From the NCBI RefSeq assembly GCF_958979055.1, contig NC_084894.1, positions 7,756,501 through 7,820,500 on the forward strand: a stretch of 64,000 bases of DNA, in the 5' to 3' direction. Every line of letters begins with the position of its first letter. Position 1 is the first letter of the stretch. This DNA comes from Alnus glutinosa (Eukaryota; Streptophyta; Magnoliopsida; Fagales; Betulaceae). Below the pieces are notes generated by a model. The model did not search any database and was not told the origin of the DNA. It worked only from the letters and a program-made list of their open reading frames with translations. Positions 21,331 to 33,199 of the stretch are shown here, piece after piece. The position numbers and the translations under genes are program-made.

Positions 21331-21985
21331 ATGCCTTATCTTTCCTATACATGCTGTGTTGGATTCGGATTTTTTTAAGAGTTTGAACGACACGGTCGGC
21401 CCTTTATCAATTTCATCAACTCTGTGGCTCTTTATAGTAAGGCCGCCAATCTATTGCACGCACAAGCCTACGAGCCATGAGATAGCCACTATAAAAAGTG
21501 CTTTAATTGAAGAAACATCCGTCTCAATGTTTCATGGCCATTTCCTTTCTCTCATATGAGATATCCTACAACTTTAGACCCAAATTCTTCCAAAAGGGAG
21601 TCAATTTTTTTTTTAAATTTTTTTTTAAGTACAGTGAAAAGAGAGAACAACAAACAAGCTTAAGAACGAAAATAAACTAACTATTAGCCAGAAAGCTAAC
21701 AACTAGTTAACCTAAAAGGAGGTGGATCCCACTTACAATGGGAATAGAGGAGGGAAAAGGGGGAACAGTGGGAGTGCAGCAAAAAAAAAATCTAGCTGCG
21801 ACCCAATGTGCTGCTGAGTGGGTACAGAAGTTTGCACTTATATTGACTTTTCTAACACTCCAAGAGAAAGAGGCTAAAAAAGAGTCAATGATATCTAATA
21901 TAACGGATGAGATGCGCCAATCAAGCATCGAATTGATCCCAATCATTTAGGCCCCAAGACGTGCGATTATAACTCTCTCACTAGA
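21331..21985. other. Intergenic, no gene seen
   Basis: Short frames at 21356-21559 and 21738-21950 show no family resemblance. The sequence is unremarkable apart from an A-run near 21781. Confidence 0.5.
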
Positions 21986-21989
21986 GATA

Positions 21990-22285
21990 ATTGTTTGTGT
22001 TTGGGTATTCGGTTCAGGCCGTGTTGAAAGAGTTAGACTCTTAATCCTAACTCTATAATTTTGTATTGAGTTCGTGTTAGATTTGCAGGTCGTATAAAAA
22101 ATTGTCAGTCCTAAATGTTATTCGTCGGGTTCAAGTTGTGCCGAGGCATAGGTATTAATTTATATAGGTCAACTTTAATCCAACTCATTTTATTAAATAG
22201 ATCAGACCCCTCAATCCTAACCCACTAATTTCGTGTTGAGTTCGTATCAAATTTGCAGATCGTGTAAAAAATTGTTTATTAGAAG
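21990..22285. repeat. Dispersed repeat, same family as 2340-2695, opposite orientation
   Basis: Two imperfect tandem copies with 'ttcgtgttagatttgcaggtcgt', 'aaaaaattgt', 'tatataggtcaacttt' and 'cccactaatttcgtgttgag'. They are reverse-complement relatives of the 2.3-2.7 kb repeat. Confidence 0.55.
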
Positions 22286-22699
22286 AAATGATTAATAATC
22301 ATGTCATGCCATAATCAGATATTGGGAATAGGGAATTCTGGATATATAATTTTAGATCACATAAAGTCTGCATTAATTTGCTTTAGTATATGAAGAAGAA
22401 ACTTCTCAACCATTGAGCTTAATTCTATTAAATTAAGAAGTCTTTCACTTGGCAAGGGACTGGCTAGCGAGCTCATTGATGAAATCATCATTGTGGTTTA
22501 TTTTCGAATGCAAGAAGTATCATTAATTAGCATATAACAAAAATTGGTCAAGATTTATTTGTATTCGAGTAGCTATTTTAGCAAAAAAACAATAAAAAAA
22601 AGGCTCGCTGATAAAGTGCGTAACAAATTTTGTTGAGCATTGTACACTCAACAAACCAATAAAAAAAATTATATGTTGCCGATCTAGGAAAAAGCGCAT

Positions 22700-23400
22700 C
22701 TGCGCCATTACCCTAAAATGATTAGTCAATTTGGAGTTTTCATATAGTTCATTATAAAGTTCAGTTTTATCTAATAACTAGACAATGTGGATTTAACACT
22801 CATAATTATCTTTAGGGGTAATTACCTTTTCCCCCCATGAACTATCGGCCTGTGTCATTTTGCTCCCACGAACTACCACTTCGACCAAAATAGAGCATCA
22901 AACTACCATTTTTACACACTTTGCCTCCTTTTATCAGTCTAATTCATGCAAAGACTTAAATGCCCTAACTCAATTTCAAAAATGACCTAAATACCCTCAT
23001 CTTAAAAAAAAACAAAAAACAAAAACTGAAGGAAAATGGGTGGCTCCGGCCACCTCTGGGGTGGCTCGTGGCCCACCCGGCCACCTCAGGGGTGGCGGCA
23101 GCCACCCCTTTTCCTTCAGGTTTTTGTTTTTTTTTTTTAATATATTAATTTTAATATTTTTTATTAATTACTATAGAGGGTATTTTGGTCTTTAAATCAA
23201 AATTAACGGTAAAAAATGGCATATTCCATCCAAATTAACGGAATTCTTGGCGGAATGGGCCAAAGTGTGTAAAAATGGTAGTTTGATGCTCTCTTTTGGT
23301 CGAAGTGGTAGTTCATGGGCGGAAAAGGTAATTACTCCTTATCTTTATAAACCATCTACTCTATGTAGACTATTCATCTTTCTAATATGAGACTAGAATG
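22700..23400. repeat. LTR-like repeat copy split by the 22814-23338 MITE
   Basis: Flanks of the MITE (22700-22813 and 23339-23400) join into one sequence: 'attagtcaatttgg..', 'tataaagttcag', 'aacactcat', 'tttataaacca.ctactctatgta..tattcat' and 'ccaatatgagac'. That sequence matches about 42655-42800 in order. The other copy is uninterrupted. Confidence 0.6.
22814..23338. mobile_element. Long-TIR hairpin MITE with 7-8 bp target duplication
   Basis: The left arm 'ggggtaattacctttt.cc' and the reversed right arm 'ggagtaattacctttt.cc' match for about 100 bases ('catgaacta', 'ccacttcgaccaaaa', 'gcatcaaactaccattt'). The host words tatcttt / ttatcttt lie on both sides (22806-22813 and 23339-23346). 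The interior has a second GC-rich palindrome of 'ggtggc/gccacc' words at 23035-23115 flanked by matching A-run and T-run arms. No coding potential. Confidence 0.8.
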
Positions 23401-23514
23401 GTGCACCTGCATTGGAGGAGTTCTCCATTTACAAAAAGTAAAAATGTTTCTTTATATGAACTATAGGTATAAGAATGAAGGCATCTTCAATTCTCAGGAA
23501 TAGTAGTGGAGAAA

Positions 23515-23961
23515 ATGGAGTTATGCTGGAAAGCCCATTTGAATGACTTTATCAAGGTCAATTGGGATGCAGCTGTGGATAAAACAAGGAAGAAGATGGG
23601 TATTGGAGTTTTTATCAGAGATTGCAAGGGTGATGTATGGGCAACTTTGGCTTAGTCTAAGGACCATATAATTGCACATGATGTTGCGGAAGCCTTGGCG
23701 GCTTTAAGGGCAGTAAAATTTAGTCACGAGTCGAGATATTCTCATATTACTTTGGAAGGTGATGTTCACAAAATAGTGGAGGCTTTGGACAAATGTGGTA
23801 GTAATTGGAGCATCTATGGCTATATTATTGAAGAAACACAGAGTGTAATGAACAATTTGCAGAATTGGAAGGTTCACCATGTTCGGCGCAATCTAAATGG
23901 TACGGCTCACCGACTTGCAAGGGAAGCTTTATCTTTGAGGGAGGATCATTGTTCTCTTTAG
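23515..23961 (+). pseudogene. RNase H-like (RVT_3) domain, LINE-derived, one in-frame stop
   Basis: From ATG 23515 the frame reads KVNWDAAVDKTRKKMGIGVF, then IRDCKGDVWATLA, a TAG at 23653-23655, then AEALAALRAVKF, LEGDVHKIVEAL and a C-terminal HHVRRNLNGTAHRLAREAL. This is the plant RNase H domain common in LINE ORF2 3' ends and in domesticated single-domain genes. The usual catalytic D...E...D...D pattern is partly visible (NWDAA, AEAL, LEGD). There is only one stop, so it decayed recently or the stop marks a single substitution. The protein upstream (reverse transcriptase) is not visible. Confidence 0.75.
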
Positions 23962-26665
23962 AAAATTCTATTTTGTATCATTGATATTATTGATGTTGAG
24001 TGATGTACTTAAGTTGCTTATTTGTAAAATGAGCTTAATTCTACAAAAATAAAAAATAAAAAATGAAAAAGGAAAAATGAAGGCATCTCTTATCATTAGA
24101 AAACGACAACTACTTAAATTTCCAACGTAATAAATCAGTGCACTCATGTCCTTAGATTATGACAAGTGGATCCCAAATCTTGTTTTTTGTTTTGGGCTAT
24201 GATACCAAATCTTGTTGGGTCCGCATAGTGTTTAACCTTATTTAGGTTAATTGGCTTATTGGAACTGCCGCTAAAGGCGCATGCCGTGCGCACGTGCGCA
24301 CGAGCCCACAGTCCAAGTAAGTGACGTGGCCGGTGGCCCCACGATCCCATTATGATCTTATACATCCAGAAGTATTTATGTTATTGTACGTCCCTCAAAA
24401 CTCCAATAGATAATTATACATGTGTCCTAAAACAAAATGTTCATCTTTAGTACTTCTATACATTTTGGCACCACCAAAATTTTTCCTTTTCTTTTTATTG
24501 GAATCGATGCATTTTATAAATAAAAAAATTAATTAATTACATGGGTTTTTTTCAAGAAAATGCTGCTCATCGCTTGGGTATAATGCTTGCTTAGCAAGTC
24601 GGTAAGCCGCCCTATTTAAATTAGATTAACATATCAACTTATTACCTTTGTAGACTATTCAATGTTCTTCGAGTGTTCTTAATAAAATGTTCATATTTAT
24701 TCCAATTGTGGATGGCTTTTCTTTTGGGTAAATTAGAGATGCTGGAAACAAATTGGGACCAGCTTGGTGAGTAGTTAGCATATCAATTCAGTGGCAAGTT
24801 TTGTTGGAATTAAATTCGGACGTGACCCTGATGATGAATCAATTATCATTAACAGCGACGCTCTGAAGCTGATTAATAATGAACTTTTAAATCAGTTTTA
24901 ATTCCGTGTATTATTGCTGTTAATTATTTTGAATAAACTTTTAAGAATTGCATTTATATTTTATAGTCATCCGAAGAGGATTAGCAACTACCCATCAAGT
25001 TAAAACAGTGACCCTCCGGTTGAGGTCTTGCTTAATTAAGTAAAAAAGTCACACTTGGCCCGTTCCCGTCTATCATTTTTTAATATATATATATATATAT
25101 ATATAAATAAAAAATAAATAAAAAATAAAAAACAAAAAAGAAGTAAAGACTTGTCATTTGCAACTATTTTTTTAATCTTAAATATATGGGATAGAAAACA
25201 TGAAGCTAGATATGAAAAACTTAAAATTATATGCAAAAATAAATAAATTTAAACCTAAAATTGATTACATATTATTTATAATCGACTATGTGGTTGCAAG
25301 AAAGATTACATTTACATCTCAAAAAATAGGAGGAATGATTTTAAAATATAAATATTTTATATTTAATATAAAAATCCATTGAATTGTTAAATTAAAACTA
25401 ACAATATCACATTAGACTTTTCGCCTTAAATCTTGATTTATATTGTTTCTGAACTCAAACTCAAACTCTTATCGAAAATAAATCTTTGTTTATTTATTGG
25501 AGTCATCCTTTTTCCAACCTGGAATTAAAAAGAAAAAAGAAAAAGAAAAAGAAGAGAGAGATAAACAGCCTAAACCTAGCCTTGTTGGTTAAAGTGACAG
25601 CAGTATGATGGCCAAAACTGTCTGCACTCAATTGTCTTGAATCTACCCTCTGCTTTCGGTCCAAATGGAGCAGTGGTGGGTACTGAAGAGATACATGGAA
25701 TATGGTACCATTCGCTCATTTCATCCACGAGGGGATGCTGATTTTGTCGGTAAGGTAATCGGCGTAGGATGAGAAAGAGAAATTATATAAATATATTTAC
25801 ATTTTTTATTTTTAAATTTATTATTAAATTTATAAAATTTATATTTGAATTCTACAAATTTAAAAGTAGATTTGAATCTCACTAATTTAATAGTAAATAT
25901 GAAATATGATTGCATGAATATGCGTAAAAAAATGTATCGAAAATGTATGTATATTATTTGTCGGGTGAAAATTTTGGATGAGAAAAGTTTCATCCCAATA
26001 TCCCCCAGCTACGTACTTAGTAAAATTATTATGTTTGTGAAAGTGGCACAAATCATATATGATTATCATTCTTATCAGATGATTGAGATGAGGTCTATAA
26101 ATTGCAGCTAAATCAGTTGAATTAAGATTTGAACAGGCACTTCAAATCCAACAAAAAAAAAAATCAATATGGGTAACCTTTTTTTTGGTGAATTAATGTA
26201 ATCAACTTTGGTATAAAATTTAGTGTGAAGATCGATAGCTGTAAAAACATGTAGTATAAATATGTTTTAGAGTTTTGGCAAGCGTTTGGGTTGATTAGTG
26301 TTATTCTAGAAGGCCGCTTGACTAGAAATTTTTGTGATGATTTTAGATGCTTGAGTCGAAGCAAATTAATTAGGATGGCAAATTGATTTTGGCTAATATT
26401 GTTCAAGCGAATTATTGTTAAAGTATTAATTAATTAATTAAATTTATTATTATTTTTTTTTATCATTTTAAGCTTTTGGGATATAGTTGTTGCATGAAAA
26501 CACTATTATCGGATGATTTATTACTTAGAAAAAAAAAAAAAAAAAAAAAAACCAAAAAAACCAAAAAAATTGTTTTAGTATCATACTAAAGAATAGATTA
26601 AGGATTCCTACAAATGGCTTTAGTCACTATTCCCCTTTCTCATAAAGGAATAAAACTTACTTATA
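23962..26665. other. Intergenic, no gene seen
   Basis: AT-rich, with a TA repeat near 25083-25105. A GC-richer piece at about 24140-24365, with 'gcgcacgtgcgcac' at 24286-24301, looks like a fragment of an LTR but lacks ends. Frames at 25036-26406 are low-complexity and hold no domain. Confidence 0.5.
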
Positions 26666-26669
26666 TGTT

Positions 26670-26882
26670 CATGATTAAAGTTCGTTTGAATTTATGATTT
26701 CAAAAAGTGTTATTTTAAAATATGCGATTTGAAAAACATAATTTTTAAAAACGCAGTTAAACGTTTGGCAAAATCGCGATTTAACCTTTAAAATTGTGTG
26801 TTTTAAAAAAAGCACGCACTTACTAGCGATTTGGTTTACAATCGTACTTTTTGTCTACCAAATTACTATGTCAAATGCACCA
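26670..26882. mobile_element. MITE copy, family of 58321-58725
   Basis: Contains 'atgcgatttgaaaa', 'ttttaaaaacgcagtt' and 'tttttgtctac..aat', shared in the same order with the element at 58321-58725. The ends 'gttcgtttgaattt' and reversed 'ggtgcatttgacat' are only weakly inverted. It is old and diverged. Confidence 0.5.
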
Positions 26883-27018
26883 TAAATAATGATTTTATTC
26901 TCTAGCCTTCACTTAAGGGAAGAAGATGAGTGTGTTCAATAACTTAGGAGGGGGTTTTTGTGTTTTAATTAAAAAAGTGTTTTGAAGCAATATAAAAGTG
27001 AAAATTGTCTTAAATTTT

Positions 27019-27444
27019 GGATAACTTCACAAAGGGTATCAAACTATCGGCCATTTTGAGGAAAATGTACTAAACTATCAAACGTCTCAGTTAATGGTAT
27101 TCCGTTAGGATTTGCTGTTAAATCCTGCCAAAATTTTTAAAATATCCCCTATTTTTTTTTTTAGGAAAAAAAATGTTAGAATTTAGATGTTGGTAAGAAT
27201 TTAACGGAATTTGAAAAAACATCCATACCTGAATATTTGAAAATTTTGATAATTTTTTTTACAACAATAAACACGAGTATTTTAAGAATTTTGGCAGGAT
27301 TTAACAGCAAATCCTAACGGTCTTAACGAAGTAATCTTAAGTGAGACGTTTAGAAACTTAGATACACTAGCTTGAGACATTTGATAATTCAGTTCCCTTT
27401 TTTTTAAACAGCCGATAGTTCGATACCCTTTTATAAAATTATCC
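27019..27444. mobile_element. Long-TIR MITE ('ggataa..gggtatc.aactatcgg')
   Basis: Left arm ggataacttcacaaagggta and reversed right arm ggataattttataaaaggg match, and the match resumes at 'aactatcgg', 'ttaggatttgctgttaaatc' and 'tgccaaaattttaaaata'. Together the arms cover most of the 426 bp, so the whole element can fold on itself. It has no coding sequence. A related half element is at about 44622-44815 and a diverged relative at about 57822-58270. Confidence 0.75.
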
Positions 27445-28304
27445 TTTTCAAAAAAAAATTGTTAGCGTTTTGCTTTACTTGTTAATATTTTGACTTTTTT
27501 AATAAAACTAAAGAGAGAGAGAGAGATCTTTTGGTGTATGTAGTAGAAAAGTAAGTATTTTATTTATAGACATGTCAATATCAAAAAGACAAAAACTTCT
27601 GAAGGAATTGTCCAAACAGACCGTATGAATACTTTCAAAATAGTAGTCAACAAAATTCAAACAGAAGCCTTATCTGAAAACGTACGTGCATCGATCATAA
27701 GGTGTAGAACTAAGCTGTCCTGTCTTAAACTATTACAAAGAGATACATATAACCCTACAACATTCTATAATAATCCCACGTCGGAAGAGCAGGAGGCCAT
27801 AATTAAAGATTCCTTAAAGATAAGTAGCGAAATGGCATCGATGATTACGGTCCAATAATATATGTTGGAGCACATGGGAATTGAAGGACATGGAGAAAAA
27901 TCCAGCAGTATAAGCATTGTTGCATTCTGGATTTCAGAGGAGAAAAAAGGAAAAAACTTTCTGTCATGTCATTATATGATAATGCTGATTTAAATAAGGC
28001 CAACAGAAAGCTTGAAGTAGAAGAAAAGAATTGCATCAAGGACCCCATTCATGTGCAAAAGCTAAGGCTAAGACAATGGAGCAAAGAAGTTGGCTGAATA
28101 GTGGGGTTTATAGCCCCATGGGCTTTGTACCTTTCAAAATATTGTTCTGCAGATACTGTCCGGGAAAGGAGTGGCTTTACTCTTTGGTTGATTGATTGCT
28201 TGCTGCCAACAAGAGCGGTGAAATGGGTCATGGGGGTGTGACAGTACTAGACAGATAGATGGGACTGTGGAAGTTGACACATAAATAATGTGGCACTTGA
28301 TGTG
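27445..28304. other. Upstream region of the A/B-barrel gene
   Basis: No gene recognised. The frame at 27625-27858 shows no domain. A GA run lies at about 27512-27525. Confidence 0.4.
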
Positions 28305-28312
28305 TATATAAA
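28305..28312 (+). promoter_or_regulatory. TATA box (TATATAAA) of the A/B-barrel gene
   Basis: TATATAAA sits 57 bp before the ATG at 28369, leaving room for a short leader of about 30 nt with the usual TATA-to-start spacing. Confidence 0.55.
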
Positions 28313-28368
28313 CTGGACTTTTGTGCCAAACCTTTGTTCAGGGGTGGGTGCAGCAGCTAGCAGAGGCC

Positions 28369-29440
28369 ATGGGGGACTTCAAGCATTTGGTGATTGTAAA
28401 GTTCAAGGAAGATGTCGCGGTGGAGGAGATTTTGAAAGGGATGGAGAAGTTGGTTTCTGATATCGATGCTGTCAAGTCCTTTGAATGGTAAACCCTTCAT
28501 TACCTTTTTATTTTTATTTTTTTAACAATTGCAAGGAAATTGGATAATGGGAGAAACGGGACTTAGAGCTGAATATGAGAGAATGATTTATAAGCCAGAT
28601 TTACAAAGGTATCCCGTTCAAGTAATTAATGAATGATAGAAGATTCTTGATGCTTATAAACTCATAAATCTCCTGCTTTTTATAAAACAAGCATTTTTTT
28701 TTTCTTTTAACCAAGAGAATCATAGCATTTTCAGCATACCCTTTATATAAATTATATGCCTTATAATAACTACACTTTACCCCTCTCACTGGAAGCTGCA
28801 ATATACTTGTCAGACAGACTCAAAAAATAGAAAAAAAAAAAAAAAAAATTGTTCTACAAGCCTATTTTTAAACATTCATAATCCCTCTCCCCTTTCCTCC
28901 CTTTCCCTTATTTTCACATCTTCCAAAAAAACATTAACTTCAAAACATTCTTAACCTTTTTTATTTTTTATATCATATTAATAATTTTTTTTATTATTAT
29001 TTAAATAAAAAAACTTACTATAACACAAAAAATTTTCACTTTTTCATTTAAATTCTTTTTACTTTATATTACACTAACTACTTTTTACTTTTATTCAACA
29101 AAAAAATTTCTCCCACAAAGGAGGGGAGGGAAATTATTAAATGGGCCTCTATTTGATTTTCTGTTCATGTTATATACAGTGATGTCACTGATGTGATTAC
29201 AATCACAAGAAAATGTCATATATGGTGTGTCTTCTGAACAGGGGGCAGGACATCGAAAGCCAAGAGATTCTTAGACAAGGCTTCACTCATGCGTTCTTGA
29301 TGACATTTCACAAGAAGGAAGACTTCACTGCATTTCTGGGTCATCCTAATCATGTCGAATTCTCTGCAACATTTTCAGCAGCTATTGAGAAAATTGTGCT
29401 TCTTGATTTCCCAGCTGTTCTTGCCAAGGGACCAGCATGA
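28369..29440 (+). CDS. Stress-response A/B-barrel (Dabb) protein, 105 aa, two exons
   Basis: Exon 1 is 28369-28487 and exon 2 is 29242-29440, joined over a GT-AG intron of 754 bp that splits the TGG codon for Trp40. The frame gives exactly 105 residues. It starts MGDFKHLVIVKFKEDVAVEE and continues LVSDIDAVKSFEWGQDIESQ, then GFTHAFLMTFHKKEDFTAF, HPNHVEFSATF and a final VLLDFPAVLAKGPA. This is the whole Dabb fold (dimeric alpha+beta barrel) of the plant HS1/SP1 family, small heat-stable proteins linked to stress and antimicrobial activity. Length is close to the usual 105-110. The start has TATATAAA 57 bp upstream. No targeting signal is seen, so cytosol is likely. Well supported by the splice-in-frame fit. 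Confidence 0.93.
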
Positions 29441-30621
29441 TCTAGAAAAACTGAAAAACCTTTAAAACAATTAAAAAAAAAAAAAAGAAGGCCCCCCAAT
29501 TAAGTATCTGTGTCTTATTATTGTGTGCATGATCTATGTGTGTTTGCTACTACTCTTTGTGGAAATTTATTTACAAGAGATGATGAACTTGAAAAAGCTT
29601 GTACTGTGGATTTATGTTACAGTTGTTTTACATTTCCATAAGCAGACAGCTGGCCTGATTGGTGGGATTTGCTAATCTTGATTTGGGGAACTCAAAAAGA
29701 GATAAACTTACTTTTTGACTTTTTTGCTTCACCTTGTGGAATGTTACCGTTAATTGAAGAACAGCTGCTTAGTCAAATCGAGGTCCCATGATAACTATTT
29801 TGTCTGCCACAATAGTTTTTCTCCAGACTGGAGGAAAGGAAAAGGAAAAGATTGACAATTTTAAGATAAGAAAGGGGAGGAAAGCACGAGAACAAAAACA
29901 AAAAAAATTATCGCTGGATTTCTATGATTGAGAGGAAATATATATAATGGGTGCAATTTTTATTTATAAATTTTGAGAATATCTTGGGTTACGATCCCTG
30001 TGTTTTCCATGAATTAAATCTAATTTTAATCATGTGTATATAAAATTTTTGGTACTCTTCTTTTGCAAACTGGTTTTCAATGATGAGTTTTACCCAAGAT
30101 TATCAATCATTTGCAATTAAAAGCAAACACCATTTCATGGGTTCGAGTTACGGAAGAGACGACCTATGAGTTAGATTAAAATACTGATAGATGAGTGGAG
30201 TCATCAAAAGATAAATGATTTACCAACCATCAGGCCAGTGTCAATAAAATGGGTCGCCGTAAACATCGATTGTAAAAGCGTGATTATATGTTACGATCTT
30301 TAAGTCCCACATGAGTGAAGTCTATTATTAACTATCTATATGAGCTATTGAGCACCCTTATCTTGTAAGCCGATTTTTAAAGATGCGTTGTATCTAAAAT
30401 TTGTATCATCTAGATTGGGGGGGGGGGGGAGTGAGACCACTAATTTGAATCAATTAAAGACCAAAGTGAGAATCCAAATAAAAGGTAAGAAAAAGAAGTT
30501 TTCAGGGTAAAGGGGAATATCAAAAGAAAACACATTTTGTCTTTCTGAACATGCTTGGTTTTCCACCTTTATCTATACCATTTCATCCGGGCTGTATTCT
30601 TCACCAATTGAAAGATCAATC
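29441..30621. other. Intergenic between the A/B-barrel and GUB_WAK-type genes
   Basis: No gene seen. A run of 12 G lies near 30419-30430. A possible weak TATA-like AT tract before the next gene was not decisive. Confidence 0.5.
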
Positions 30622-32151
30622 ATGCAGACTAGCAAGATCATCCATCTTCTAAAACCTCTCCTTTTCATGCTCAATTTATTCTTCACTACTTCTTCTTCTA
30701 TAGCTCAAGATGGTCGTCCGACAAGCTTTTGCGGCAAAATCCGAATCCAAGCACCCTTTTTGAATCCAAGTTCAAATGAGTCATCATCTCTATTACACCG
30801 CATGATCCAATGCAAATCCCAGAAGCTTTACTTTAGAACCTCTCTTGGTCTTTTTCCTGTCTCTTCCATCAATTACGCCAGAAAGTTCCTAACAATCTCT
30901 CACCGTCGATCCTGTTCTTCTTCACTCCACTATGTCTCTCCTCTGCTTCTCTCAGCTGGTTTTCCTTCTCCTCCACTGCCCAACTCACTTCTTCTCTTCA
31001 ACTGCTCAAACAAAAGGCATCCCATATCACCCTTTGTCGGAAACTGCTCTCTCTTCCATGCATGTGGAGCTTTTTCTTCTGAAGTTCAAGAACAGCAAGA
31101 ACAACCGAAAGTTTCTCCTTCATGCTTACTTGTTGATGATCTTGAAAGGGTCGGCGTGGGTTTTGATCCAAAACATTTAAATTGCTCACATTACAGCCAC
31201 ATACACAGATCTTTGGCTGATGATCATCACAGCTATGAAGGGTATGAGCTGGGGACAAGGATTTCCTTTGACGTGCCTGATCACGTGCCAAATCCCTGTG
31301 ATGAGTGTGAGAAGCCCAACGGAAATTGCGGAGTTGGATTGAGGTGCATGTGCCACCCAAAAGAGTGTAGTAAGCATCCTGTTCTCTTACAAGTTACAAG
31401 TTTTTTTTTTTTTTGGTTTTTTCAACCGGAGTATCTGGGGCTTAGCCCGATTAGATCTATGAGACATCGTGCTAAGCGTCCTCCCCTTCTACACGAGTCG
31501 GGTAAAGCTCGGGCTTCTGTCAGTGAGCGTGACCCCAAAAATTGTCTGCATTTAAGGGTGGTTGAACTTTAGATTTAATGCTTTACGAGGCATTAAGAAC
31601 AAGTGACTTACCACATGAACTATCTCCTTTAACATTCAGTTTTTAGCTATATAAATTTAAAGAGAGATTCTGACAAATGTTAAATTTAACTTTTGATTGA
31701 GAGATTGTTAAATGATAGTTTTTATGTGTTTTGTTAAAAATTTAGAGAAAAACCAAATTTAAATACACATTGTGAGTGCTCTTTTGCTTCCCTTAATATT
31801 ATTTTAATATAAAAATATTTTTTTCCTAGCATCTCTTTTCTCTAGCATTTATTTGAAAAAATATTTAAATAGTATAGGAAAATTACAAGAGAACCTATTT
31901 TAAAATTTATTTGAATAGAGAAGAAAAAGAAGTTTTGGTTAAAAAAAAAAAAAAAAATCTAAGGAAGCAGCTAAGGTAAAAGTTTCATTTGGTCTTTGCT
32001 ATAATTTCTGTAGTATGTGATATTAATTGATCGAAATGGTGATTTTGCAGAAAATAAGGTCATTTCTGTGGGCGGATCCATGGACCCCTTTGGTAATGTC
32101 CTCTCTTTGCTTCCTTTGGTCCTTGTGATAGTTTCCCTCATTGATATATAA
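30622..32151 (+). CDS. Secreted GUB_WAK-type wall protein with hydrophobic tail, 282 aa, two exons
   Basis: Exon 1 (30622-31369) ends at 'gagtgtA|GTAAGC' and exon 2 (32051-32151) follows 'tttgcag'; the join keeps frame (849 nt). Residues 1-29 are a hydrophobic signal peptide (LLFMLNLFFTTSSSIAQ). A galacturonan-binding-type region follows: SFCGKIRIQAPF, SLLHRMIQCKSQKLYFRTSL and LLLFNCSNKRHPISPF, with paired Cys. The C-terminal WAK-associated block holds CDECEKPNGNCG and CMCHPKEC. This is the extracellular architecture of LRK10-like and WAK-related receptor kinases but no kinase follows. Exon 2 adds SVGGSMDPFGN and a 15-residue hydrophobic tail (LSLLPLVLVIVSLI) to the stop, which fits a GPI-anchor signal or single anchor. 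Expected at the cell wall or plasma membrane. Likely pectin-binding; the function is inferred from the domain. Confidence 0.88.
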
Positions 32152-33199
32152 GGGGAAGTAATTAAGAAAAATATATGAAATGCAAAAGCCTATTATATAT
32201 ATCTTTTCCTCTTTTCTTTTCTAATGGTTATCAAGTGACAGTTTCAAGTTAACCATAGTTAATATATAGGGTGCTTCCCCTAGAATACTATCATTTCTAT
32301 CACAGATCTATTCTAATCAAATAACTGTTTCCCCTAAGTTGAATTCATATCTGCATATACAACCAGAACTTAACAAACGACATTTAGTATTTTTTACAGA
32401 ACTCGCGAACTTGACACAAATTCCAACATGAAATTAGGAGATTATGGTTAACTTATAGATTCATATACCAATGCCTCAATACAACTCAAATCTGACACGT
32501 GAACACGAATTGCAACTGTTAAGTATAAGGTGAAAATGTTTTCTGCTCGTGTTTTCACGCTGGCATTTTGCTAATTTCAGTCACTCCTTAAACAAAGAAT
32601 CTTTGGTGCATTAACTGCCAAGAAGGTAAATAAGAACACAAGTAGCACAGACCAAATGCTAAGCAGAACTATTCCACGAGCCACTTCAGAACTGATTGTC
32701 CTTGAAGAACAGGAAAAACTACTTCAAGTATCCAATGCATTTATCTTGAAAGTTGTGCCTTAACATCTTGACTATAAATGTCATCTTAAGTATATATGGG
32801 CGAGTGTAAAAATGATTGAATCCCACGTTAGAAAAATATAAAAAGTGTGAGCGGTTAATATAGCATATATAGTTGGGTCCAAATTGATGGACTTAAACTT
32901 TTCAATTGTGTGGGGTCTCAATAAAAGACTCTCCAAAATATCTAGCTCTCTAACATACCAAGAAGCACAACAGCAAAGCCCATCCATCTATCCTCTTAAA
33001 CCAACAGCATCCTTTGCATAACCTGCCATATGTCATGAGTTGGAGGAGCGTTAGAATATAAATTAAATGATTAAATTCATTCTCGAACGCCAAAAAATAA
33101 AAGGCACGCCCATATTTTGAGGTCCGACGAAATGAACAGCTTCACCGTGCTTATCATTTTGTAGTCCATTATCCATACATAAAACCATACCTATGTAAA
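32152..33199. other. Intergenic with LTR fragments
   Basis: About 32380-32520 holds a short piece of the 2.3-kb repeat family ('cgcgaacttgacacaaattcc'). About 32798-32985 resembles a copia LTR fragment ('aaaatgattgaatcccacgtt', 'gtctcaataaa'). No gene seen. Confidence 0.5.

Noticed and set aside
27625..27858. 77-residue frame upstream of the A/B-barrel gene
   Set aside because: No recognisable domain, no splice or promoter context; could be a real small gene but nothing supports it.
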